A DNA stretch of 47,702 nt from a virus: IMG/VR virus record IMGVR_UViG_3300042935_001876, positions 1 through 47,702 of that record; one strand, given 5' to 3'. Position 1 is the stretch's first letter. Each line of letters opens with the position of its first letter. Shown piece after piece: positions 1 through 8,400 of this stretch. The notes beneath the pieces are model-generated. The model did not search any database and was not told where the DNA came from. It was given only the letters and a program-made list of their open reading frames with translations. The translations under genes and the position numbers were made by a program.

Positions 1-44
1 TTGATTTTATAATTAAAATTGAATACTTTTATTTTCTGGTTTTA

Positions 45-52
45 TATTTATC
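45..52 (+). promoter_or_regulatory. TATTTATC, variant of the TATTTATA element, before nrdB
   Basis: One mismatch to the recurring octamer, 22 nt before the nrdB start. Nothing upstream of position 1 is visible, so it cannot be judged whether another gene leads into nrdB. Confidence 0.3.
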
Positions 53-74
53 TTAACCAAATAAAAAAAGGAAT

Positions 75-1052
75 ATGAAGAACATTTTTGAAAAGAGGGT
101 AAATATTTTGCCTTATGAATATCCATCTTTATTAGCATATAAGGATGCTATAAGACATGCTTACTGGTTGCACAGTGAATTTAATTTCACAACTGATATT
201 GATGACTATAAAACAAAAATATCAAATGAGGAGAGGGAAGTTATTAAAAGGTCAATGTTGGCTATTGCACAAATTGAGGTGAATGTCAAAACATTCTGGG
301 CTGACTTATACAAGAGAATGCCAATAACTGAAATTGGTGATGTTGGTATGACGTTCTCCGAAAGCGAAGTTCGACACAAGGATGCTTATGCACAATTATT
401 ACGAATTCTTGGATTAGAAGATGAGTTTAAATCAGTTATTGAAATCCCTGCCATAAAGAATAGAATTAGTTATCTATCAAAATATTTGGATGGTACAAGG
501 AGTAAGGAGAATAAAATGTACACAAAGTCTATATTGTTGTTCTCATTATTTATTGAACATGTGAGTTTATTTAGCCAGTTTTTAATTATGATGTCCTTTA
601 ACAAGGAGAAAAATCTATTCAAGGGTATTTCAAATGTGGTTGAGGCAACCTCAAAGGAGGAAGAAATTCATGGTAATTTTGGTTCAGAACTTATCAATAT
701 TATCAAGGAAGAAAACCCAGAATGGTTTGATGCTGAATTTGAGGAATTGATTGTTTCTGCTTGTCATAAAGCATATGCTGCTGAATGTGGAATACTAGAT
801 TGGATATTTGAAAATGGTGAATTAAGTTTCTTATCAAAAGATACAATTAAACATTTCATTCAGAATAGATTTAACAACTCATTAAGTAGAATTGGAATGA
901 AGCCAGTATTTGAGGTTGATTTTACAGAGATTGAGAAGACGTTATGGTTTGATGTGGAGATTTTATCAACAAAGGAGGGGGATTTCTTCTATAAGAAATC
1001 GGTGGATTATAATAAAAAAAGCAAGAGCATAACAGAAGATGATTTATTTTAA
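75..1052 (+). CDS. nrdB: Class I ribonucleotide reductase, small (radical) subunit
   Basis: Beta subunit of class I ribonucleotide reductase: holds the metal/radical cofactor used by the alpha subunit to reduce ribonucleotides to deoxyribonucleotides in the cytoplasm. The ferritin-like ligand set is readable: Glu68 (in QIEVN), Glu98 and His101 (EVRH), Glu161 (FIEH), Glu196 and His199 (EEIH). Tyr105 lies four residues after His101, where the radical tyrosine of class Ia enzymes sits, so the tyrosyl type is plausible. At 325 aa it is of normal small-subunit length, with no N-terminal ATP-cone as in some Bacteroidota NrdB. The start follows an A-rich stretch containing aaagga, one of the few SD-like sites here. 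nrdA follows after 12 nt, presumably co-transcribed. The family is clear; the radical subclass is not settled by sequence alone. Confidence 0.93.
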   Translation: MKNIFEKRVNILPYEYPSLLAYKDAIRHAYWLHSEFNFTTDIDDYKTKISNEEREVIKRSMLAIAQIEVNVKTFWADLYKRMPITEIGDVGMTFSESEVRHKDAYAQLLRILGLEDEFKSVIEIPAIKNRISYLSKYLDGTRSKENKMYTKSILLFSLFIEHVSLFSQFLIMMSFNKEKNLFKGISNVVEATSKEEEIHGNFGSELINIIKEENPEWFDAEFEELIVSACHKAYAAECGILDWIFENGELSFLSKDTIKHFIQNRFNNSLSRIGMKPVFEVDFTEIEKTLWFDVEILSTKEGDFFYKKSVDYNKKSKSITEDDLF

Positions 1053-1064
1053 AAAACAAATATA

Positions 1065-2690
1065 ATGAATAAAGAAAAATATTATTGGTTAAATGATGAG
1101 AGTAGGCTTTTCTTATCAAGGGGGTATATAAATGAAACCCCCGAGCAAAGGATTAAAGATATTGCTAATAAAGCAGAGGGGTATTTAAAAATTGATGGGT
1201 TTGCTGTTAAATTTGAGGAATATATGGCAAGGGGTTTTTATAGCCTTTCTACACCAGTATGGATTAATTTTGGTAAAGAAAAGGGGTTGCCTATATCCTG
1301 TTATGGATCCAATATTGATGACACATTAGATAGCATTTTAAATGCTGGAAGAGAGATTGGTATGATGTCAAAATATGGTGGTGGAACTAGTGCTTATTTA
1401 GGTAATATTAGAGCAAGGGGAACTAAAATATCAACAGGTGGTACAGCAGATGGACCAGTTCATTATGCAAGGGTGTATGACACAGTAGTTGATGTATGCA
1501 AACAATCAGAGGCAAGAAGGGGTGCATGTGCAGTTTGGTTGCCAGTTGAACATGAGGATATTATGGAGTTTCTTGATATTGGATCAGAGGGCAATCCAAT
1601 CCAGAATTTACAATATGGTGTTACTGTTACAGATAATTGGATTAATGATATGAAGGGGGGAGACCCAAGCAAGAGAAAGATATGGGCAAAAATTATTCAA
1701 AGACGTAATGAGTTTGGTTTTCCATATATTATGTTTAAGGATAACTCAAACAATAATTCCCCCTACAAAGAGTTGGGTATGGAGATAACTGCAAGTAACT
1801 TGTGTTCCGAAATTCAATTGCCGACAGATTCATTAAACTCATTTGTTTGTTGTTTAGGTTCATTGAATTTACTTCATTGGGATGAGATAGTTGAGACTGA
1901 TGCAATTGAGGTTTACACAATGTTCTTAAATGCAGTTATGGATGAATTTATATTGAAGTCAGGTAAAATGGCTGGTATGAAAAGGGCTAATAGATTTGCA
2001 TCACAGCATAGAGCAATTGGTTTGGGTGTTTTAGGATATCATTCATTATTTCAATCCAAGTTAATACCATTTGAATCTTTGATGGCAAAACAATTAAATC
2101 ATCAAATATTTAAAATAATTAAAGAGAAATCAGAATTGGCTTCAAAATATTTATATGAAGAGAAGGGATATAAATGTTTAAGAGAGGGTTATGCCAACAC
2201 AACATTAATTGCTATTGCCCCAACCAAGTCAAGTTCATTTATTTTAGGGCAAGTAAGTATGGGTATTGAGCCAATCAAATCAAATTATTTTATTAAAGAT
2301 TTGGCTAAATCAAAAACAATTTATAAGAATCCATTTTTGGATATTGAATTGGATAAGTATGGTTTAAATACGCCAGAAACCTGGGAGAGTATTTTGAAGA
2401 AAGATGGATCAGTTCAGCATTTGGATTTTCCCACAAAAGAGGTGTTTAAATCATTTATTGAAATATCACCAAAAGAATTGATATTACAAGCAGCACAGAG
2501 GCAAAAATTTATTGACCAATCACAGTCATTAAATTTGATGATACATCCATCAGTTCCAGCAAAGGATATAAATCAATTATATCTATATGCTCATGAAGAG
2601 GGGGTTAAGACGCTTTACTATCAGTTTAGCCAAAGTTCAGCACAATCATTTGCAAGAAATATTAATGAGTGTGTGAGTTGTGAATCGTAG
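1065..2690 (+). CDS. nrdA: Class I ribonucleotide reductase, large (catalytic) subunit, compact form
   Basis: Catalytic alpha subunit, partner of the preceding NrdB, supplying dNTPs for phage replication. Active-site residues are all visible: Cys79 (ISCYGS), the NLCSE motif with Asn245, Cys247 and Glu249, Cys262 as the second redox cysteine, the Tyr518-Tyr519 radical-relay pair (LYYQF), and the C-terminal thiol pair Cys536/Cys539 (CVSC). The protein is therefore complete, although only 541 aa against about 760 for E. coli NrdA. The missing part is mainly the N-terminal ATP-cone, the dATP off-switch; the chain starts almost directly at the catalytic barrel region. Followed by a strong symmetric terminator. 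Loss of dATP feedback is an inference that would suit a lytic phage. Confidence 0.93.
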   Translation: MNKEKYYWLNDESRLFLSRGYINETPEQRIKDIANKAEGYLKIDGFAVKFEEYMARGFYSLSTPVWINFGKEKGLPISCYGSNIDDTLDSILNAGREIGMMSKYGGGTSAYLGNIRARGTKISTGGTADGPVHYARVYDTVVDVCKQSEARRGACAVWLPVEHEDIMEFLDIGSEGNPIQNLQYGVTVTDNWINDMKGGDPSKRKIWAKIIQRRNEFGFPYIMFKDNSNNNSPYKELGMEITASNLCSEIQLPTDSLNSFVCCLGSLNLLHWDEIVETDAIEVYTMFLNAVMDEFILKSGKMAGMKRANRFASQHRAIGLGVLGYHSLFQSKLIPFESLMAKQLNHQIFKIIKEKSELASKYLYEEKGYKCLREGYANTTLIAIAPTKSSSFILGQVSMGIEPIKSNYFIKDLAKSKTIYKNPFLDIELDKYGLNTPETWESILKKDGSVQHLDFPTKEVFKSFIEISPKELILQAAQRQKFIDQSQSLNLMIHPSVPAKDINQLYLYAHEEGVKTLYYQFSQSSAQSFARNINECVSCES

Positions 2691-2712
2691 ATTTGATACA
2701 ATTTGTTAAATA

Positions 2713-2751
2713 AAAAACCCCCAGCCTATTAGTTTAGATTTGGGGGTTTTT
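2713..2751. terminator. Symmetric (bidirectional) intrinsic terminator
   Basis: AAAAACCCCC at 2713-2722 pairs perfectly with GGGGGTTTTT at 2742-2751 across a 19-nt loop. The A tract on one side and T tract on the other make it a terminator in both directions. It sits between the convergent ends of nrdA (plus strand) and the small minus-strand gene at 2773-3033, as expected for a shared terminator. Confidence 0.85.
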
Positions 2752-2772
2752 AATATTAGTATTGATTTAAAC

Positions 2773-3033
2773 TTATTTGCCACTCAATGTATCATAAAAA
2801 TCTTCAAGTTTTGATAAATCAGATTTACTAAATGCAAAATTAGTATTCTCAAATTTATCTTTCATTGTTGAAAGTTTATCCATAATTTTGTTAATCATAG
2901 ATATTGCTTTTTTACCAGTTGTTGCTTTACTTTCTTTATGGTAGTCCATAAAAAGGCCTTCACTTCCTTTATCTTCAACAATTCTTTTAACTAGTTTATT
3001 TAAACCAGCTTCTGTTAATCTTATTGTTCTCAT
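2773..3033 (-). CDS. Small helical protein with MRTIRLTE N-terminus, unknown function
   Basis: An 86-aa basic, mostly helical protein on the minus strand, convergent with nrdA and divergent from the baseplate genes. I start it at the ATG at 3033 rather than at 3057 because the chain then begins MRTIRLTEAGLNKLVKRIV; a start of the form (K)xIRLTExxLxxLVKRIV recurs on many otherwise unrelated small phage and Bacteroidota proteins (from memory, not searched). This start also leaves a TATTTATA element 11 nt upstream on the same strand. The rest is Lys/Asp-rich and likely helical, with no catalytic motif. The shared N-terminal tag may be a localisation, binding or processing signal rather than a fold. 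Function unknown. Confidence 0.7.
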   Translation of the reverse strand: MRTIRLTEAGLNKLVKRIVEDKGSEGLFMDYHKESKATTGKKAISMINKIMDKLSTMKDKFENTNFAFSKSDLSKLEDFYDTLSGK

Positions 3034-3044
3034 AATTTTTTTTA

Positions 3045-3052
3045 TATAAATA
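3045..3052 (-). promoter_or_regulatory. TATTTATA promoter-like element (minus strand)
   Basis: Reads TATTTATA on the minus strand, 11 nt before the start at 3033 of the small MRTIRLTE gene. With the plus-strand copy at 3094 it makes a divergent pair in an 83-nt gap. Confidence 0.45.
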
Positions 3053-3093
3053 TACAATAAATTAAAATAGTTTACAAATTTGTGAAAAAGATA

Positions 3094-3101
3094 TATTTAT
3101 A
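3094..3101 (+). promoter_or_regulatory. TATTTATA promoter-like element before the baseplate genes
   Basis: Exact octamer 15 nt before the gp25-like start; it is the natural candidate for the promoter of the long structural run. Confidence 0.5.
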
Positions 3102-3116
3102 TTTAAATGAGTTATA

Positions 3117-3593
3117 ATGGCTGAAGGTTTTACATATGGTGTTGATTTCCCTTTTGATACATCTTTAAGGGGTGATGCATTAAAGATGACAGAATATATT
3201 GGTGATGAGATAAGAGCGTCATTATTACATTTGTTATTAACAAGAAAGGGTAGTAGATATTATTTACCAGATTTTGGAACAAGGCTATATGAATTTTTAT
3301 TTGAACCTTTGGATATTGTTTCATTTGATGTTATTGAGGCAGATATTAGAGATTCTGTTGCCAAATACATACCAAATTTAACTATAATAAATATTGTTAT
3401 TGAACCTTTGGATGTTAGTGAAGAGGTTAATACATCAAAATTAAATATTGATGATTTTGGTTTAAAACCATCTGACAAGATATATAGATCACCGGGTAAT
3501 GGTACTTATCAAAATACAGCAAAAATAAAAATTGAATTCACATCAAACACAAATGCGTTTGCTGGGAGTGATTTTGTGGTTATAAATATATAA
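3117..3593 (+). CDS. Baseplate wedge protein, GPW/gp25 family
   Basis: A 158-aa structural protein of the T4 gp25 / P2 gpW family, which sits in the inner baseplate wedge and helps nucleate sheath assembly. Evidence is the family signature at about residues 40-70: a run of hydrophobic helix, then RKGSRYYLPDFGTRLYEFLFEP, matching the usual pattern of a Pro-Asp-Phe-Gly-(T/S)-x-L followed by a conserved FEP. An aspartate-rich helix follows and then beta strands. Length is close to the family norm of about 130-150 aa. It heads the structural run, 1 nt before the gp6-like gene, in the conserved gp25-gp6 order of T4-like phages. Its presence argues for a contractile tail. Confidence 0.88.
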   Translation: MAEGFTYGVDFPFDTSLRGDALKMTEYIGDEIRASLLHLLLTRKGSRYYLPDFGTRLYEFLFEPLDIVSFDVIEADIRDSVAKYIPNLTIINIVIEPLDVSEEVNTSKLNIDDFGLKPSDKIYRSPGNGTYQNTAKIKIEFTSNTNAFAGSDFVVINI

Positions 3594-3594
3594 T

Positions 3595-5427
3595 ATGGCA
3601 GATAGACAAATTTCATATGGCGTTAGAGATTTTCAAGGAATAAGAGCAGAATTATTAAATTATGTTAAAACTTATTATCCTGATTTAATAAATGATTTTA
3701 ATGATGCATCAATATTTTCAGTATTTCTTGATTTAAATGCTGCGGTTGCTGATAATTTACATTATCATATTGATAGAAGTTTACAAGAAACTGTTTTACA
3801 ATATGCACAACAGAAATCATCAATATATAATATAGCAAGAACATATGGATTAAAATTGCCTGGGCAAAGGCCATCTTTAACTTTGTGTGATTTTTCCATA
3901 ACTGTTCCGGTATCAAGTGATAAGCCAGATGGAAAGTTTGCTGGTCTTCTTCAAAGAGGGGCGCAAGTTTTGGGTAATGGAGTTATATTTGAAACAATTA
4001 ATGATATTGATTTTTCATCTGACTATGATGCACAAGGTAATAAGAATAGAACGGTTATACCAAATTCATTAAATAGTAATATAATTAACTATACGTTAAC
4101 AAAAAGAGAACCTGTAATTAATGGTGTGACAAAAGTATTTAAAAGGGTTATTACCTCATCTGATGTTAGACCATTTTTTGAATTGTTTTTACCAGAGAAG
4201 AATGTTTTGGGTATTACTAGTGTGATAACAAGAGATGGGCAAATTGGAACAGTCCCCCCAAATTCAGAATTTATTGGTGATACTAATAAATGGTATGAAG
4301 TAGATTCATTGGCAGAAGATAGGGTATTTATTGTTGATACAACAAAAAACACGGGATCCTCCCCTATTAAAGTTGGTAAATATATTCAAACAGAAAATAG
4401 ATTTGTATCAGAATTTACTCCAGAAGGATATAAAAAAATTACATTTGGTAATGGGGTTAATACAGCATTGGAACAATTGAATCAATTTACAACAACAGGG
4501 CAATTTCCAACATTGCAGAATTATTTAAATAATTTTTCATTAGGAAGAACATTAAAGCCAAATACAACTTTATTTATTCAATATAGAGTTGGGGGTGGGT
4601 TAAATACAAATTTGGGGCCAAACACCATTAATCAAGTTGGTGTTAATACATTTTCTATTACTAATGGTAGTCCATCACAACAATCAGCAGTCATTAATTC
4701 ATTGAGGGTTAACAATGCTTTCCCTGCAATTGGGGGTGCTGGTTTGCCAAGTGTTGAAGAGGTTAGAAATTTTGTTTCATTTAATTTTGCGGCACAAAAA
4801 CGTGCGGTAACAATAAGAGACTATGAATCAATCATAAGAAATATGCCCCCACAATTTGGTGCACCAGCAAAGGTTTCAGTTCAAGAAGTTGATAATAAAA
4901 TCCAAATTCTTGTTTTGTCATATGATAATAATGGGAAATTGATTAGTGATAATTCAAGATTTTTAACAGATAACATTGCCAATTATGTTTCAAATTATAG
5001 GATGATTAATGACTATGTTGTTGTTTCATCAGCAAAGATACTTGATGTTAGTATTGATGCCAATATCATAGTTGTTCAAGGGTTTGACACCAAAAGCATT
5101 GTTGAATCTGTCATATCTACCATTAACACCTATTTCTCACCACAGAATATGCAATTGGGTAAAGATATTAATTTATCTGAATTAAAAGGTAATATTCAAA
5201 AATTGACAGGGGTTGTGACAATTTCAAATCTTACAATTAAAAATGAGATTGGGGGTGATTATTCTGGGGATTTTGCAACAACAAGATTGGTTCCTGGGGC
5301 ATCAAGAGTGATGGTTCCAACTGATGAGATAATTTTTGCTCAACCATCAGAAATATATCACATTAGATATCCAGAGAGAGATATAAGGATTAGTGTTAAA
5401 ACAAACTCAGGAGTTACAATAGGATAA
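3595..5427 (+). CDS. Baseplate wedge protein, gp6 / baseplate J-like
   Basis: A 610-aa protein read as the T4 gp6 / baseplate-J family member that forms the ring of inner wedges. The N-terminus (YGVRDFQGIRAELLNYVK, then Tyr-Tyr-Pro-Asp and a D-A-S-I-F helix) and the RSLQETVLQYAQQKSSIYNIAR helix match the gp6-like opening seen in large myoviruses. The C-terminal half contains a baseplate-J-like stretch around residues 380-450 (PSVEEVRNFV, then RAVTIRDYESIIRNMP) and an alpha/beta domain after it. It follows gp25 with a TAAT-ATG junction. I infer translation coupling and one wedge-assembly unit. Confidence 0.85.
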   Translation: MADRQISYGVRDFQGIRAELLNYVKTYYPDLINDFNDASIFSVFLDLNAAVADNLHYHIDRSLQETVLQYAQQKSSIYNIARTYGLKLPGQRPSLTLCDFSITVPVSSDKPDGKFAGLLQRGAQVLGNGVIFETINDIDFSSDYDAQGNKNRTVIPNSLNSNIINYTLTKREPVINGVTKVFKRVITSSDVRPFFELFLPEKNVLGITSVITRDGQIGTVPPNSEFIGDTNKWYEVDSLAEDRVFIVDTTKNTGSSPIKVGKYIQTENRFVSEFTPEGYKKITFGNGVNTALEQLNQFTTTGQFPTLQNYLNNFSLGRTLKPNTTLFIQYRVGGGLNTNLGPNTINQVGVNTFSITNGSPSQQSAVINSLRVNNAFPAIGGAGLPSVEEVRNFVSFNFAAQKRAVTIRDYESIIRNMPPQFGAPAKVSVQEVDNKIQILVLSYDNNGKLISDNSRFLTDNIANYVSNYRMINDYVVVSSAKILDVSIDANIIVVQGFDTKSIVESVISTINTYFSPQNMQLGKDINLSELKGNIQKLTGVVTISNLTIKNEIGGDYSGDFATTRLVPGASRVMVPTDEIIFAQPSEIYHIRYPERDIRISVKTNSGVTIG

Positions 5428-5494
5428 TTCATTTATTTTACGTGTTTAGTCTTTATATTATATACAATAAAATATTTACTTAAAAAAAGGCTTG

Positions 5495-8400
5495 ATGCAA
5501 AATACATATAGAATAAAAACCAATATTGGACAAGATAATTTTGTTAATTTTCAGTTAGACCAAAATATTGAATTTCTTGAAATTTTATCATTTAAAGTTA
5601 GACAATCTGATATCTATACATTGGATTGTGCCAATTATGGGGTTGTTGCAGGTAGGATTACAGCAAATAATGGTTTTGGATTGGCAAATGCTAGGGTATC
5701 AGTATTTATTCCACTATCAACAGAGGATGAAGATAATGCATTAATCAACTCAATTTACCCATATAAATCTATTGGTGATAAAAATGAGGAGGGATATAGA
5801 TATAATTTATTACCATATGAACCATCTTATGAAGGTCATGTTGCCACAGGTAATTTTCCATCATTGAATGATGTTTTGGCAAAAAACCAATATATTGAAG
5901 TTTATGAGAAATATTATAAATTCACTGTAAAGACAAATGATAGTGGTGATTATATGATATTTGGAGTTCCAATTGGGGGACATACAGTTTTTATGGATTT
6001 GGATTTATCTGACATTGGGGCATTTTCATTAACTCCCCAAGATTTGATAAGGATGGGCAGAGCAGCAGAGGGTCAATTTAAGGGAAATTCATTTCAAGCA
6101 TCAACAGATTTGGAATCATTGCCACAAATTGTTTCATTATCTAAAGGGATAGAAGTTTCACCATTCTGGGGGGATCCAGAAACTTGTGATTCAACAATTA
6201 ATAGAGTTGATTTTGATTTAAGAACAGATGCTAGTATTGATATTCAACCAACATCAATCTTTATTGGGTCAATATTTGGAACAAATAACATAGATAGCGT
6301 TAAACTTAATTGTGGGGTTAAAGAATCTTTGGGGAATTTATGTTTGCTTGAAACTGGTCCAGGACTAATTCAATCAATTAGACAAACAAAAAGTATTGAT
6401 TCAGATGGTTTGCCCATTCTTGAATTTTATGAATTGGATAATGGGGGTAGAGTTATTGATGGGGATGGTACTTGGGTTGTTGAAATGCCAATGAATTTGG
6501 ATTATATCATAACTGATGAGAATGGAAATTTGCAAATAACAGAAGATGAAACAATAGGTATTCCAACAAGGGGAAAATATAGATTTAACATAAAATGGGA
6601 AGATTCTATTAGTTTAACAAACACAACAAGAAAAGCCAATTTTTTGGTGCCAAATATTAAAGAATATGGGTGGACAGAAGGGGGTGGTAATCCATCAAGT
6701 TCTGGGAGTAATGATGAAGCCAAAAAGGCACAAAGTGGTTCATATTATTTTGGACTTGATTGGAAAAAATATACAAACAAGATTGCTGCAATTAATTGTG
6801 AAGATACATTTTATGAATTTGAATATAATAAAGTATATACTGTTTCTGGATTGGTTGATCAATATCAGGGTGGGACAAATAAAGGCAAATTTATTGGAAT
6901 TAAAGAAATTGGGGATAGAAGTTGTGAGCAAGTAATAAATAAATACCCAGTTAATGATGGTGTGAAAAACTTTGATTTGTTTTATTACTTATTTTCAATA
7001 ATATTGCAAATTATTCAGTTTATTAATATTCCATTAATATTTGGATATCATTTGATTTCTTTTTTGTGGAATTTTATGGCTGTAATATTATTACCAGCAA
7101 TAATTGTACTTTTGGGTTTTTTCATTAAAAATTATATATCTAATGTAATTAAAAATTATGCAATATCTGTTGCTTTATTTTCAGCAGGGATTATACCAAC
7201 ATTACCAACATTTGCATCATTTTTATTATTCCAAATTAGTAAAGATTTATTACTATTAGGCCCAATTTTATTTTTACTTGTTTATTTGACAATTAATTTT
7301 AAAAAAATAGTTAAGAAAAAATTAAAATTAATTCATTTGCCAAATATAACTTACCCAAATTGTGAGTTTTGCATTTGTGATATGGAAGAAGTTGATGTTG
7401 ATTTAGGTAGTGGAATACAAAACAATGGAGTATTATCTCAGGTATCCAATTATACATTATATTATGATAAGTTATCACAAAATTTTGATTGGAAATTAAT
7501 GGGTAATATTATTGAGAATAATACTAGTGATAATATAAATTATAAAGATAGTTTTAATTATGAAGATGATAAGCCATTATTATTATTTACTATTGCTCAA
7601 TCAATTGGGGGTAGGACAGACAACTCATCTGGAATAAATCCTAAAAAAATTGGTGAGACAGATATTAAAATGCCTAGGTCAGATGAATTTCAATTAATAC
7701 AAATTGATAAAAAAATTAGTATATATAGTGAAACATTGCCTATTGGTGAAAGAATTAATTATTTTAATTTAAGGGAGAATTATTTTTATGAAAAAAATAA
7801 GGTTAAAGTTACTTTTGCTAATGATATTATTGAAAATAGAAATAAATTTCATTATGACAATGTAATTGTTTTATTATCTGAAGCCTATTTTGATTCTGGG
7901 GATATATTAAGTTTTGTTAATAATTCATTATCAAAAGATCCTAATTTTTTGGTCACCGGAACAACAATTGAAGGTGAGATTATATATGGAGTTAATGGAA
8001 CAACTAAAATAACAAATACAAATAACATTATAAATGTTAAATATGCAAATACTCAAGATACAGAAGGTAGTCAAACATATAAATTACCATTTATAACAGG
8101 AGCAACAAGCACATCGTATTATGCTTCGGATATTGAGTATTTCCAAGTTATTACTGGTATAACATATTCAGATTATATAAAATTATCAGATACAAATACT
8201 AAAGGTTATTTACCTAGTGTTTTAACTTCACCTGCTGTACTTAGAGTTAAAATTGGTGGTCAAGGTACACCCGGGGATGAGTTGGTGGTAGATAACCCAA
8301 TCCAATATTTCAATGGTATTGAAAATCAATATGTTTTAATATTACAAAGAGGAGTTGATCCATATTCTCCAGAATATGATAATAAGTATGATTTGAGTAA

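Noticed and set aside
5492-5494. TTG starts at 5492, 12235, 19214 and 36619
   Set aside because: In each case an ATG follows within a few codons that gives a better junction (TAATG overlap) or places the first conserved strand at the N-terminus.
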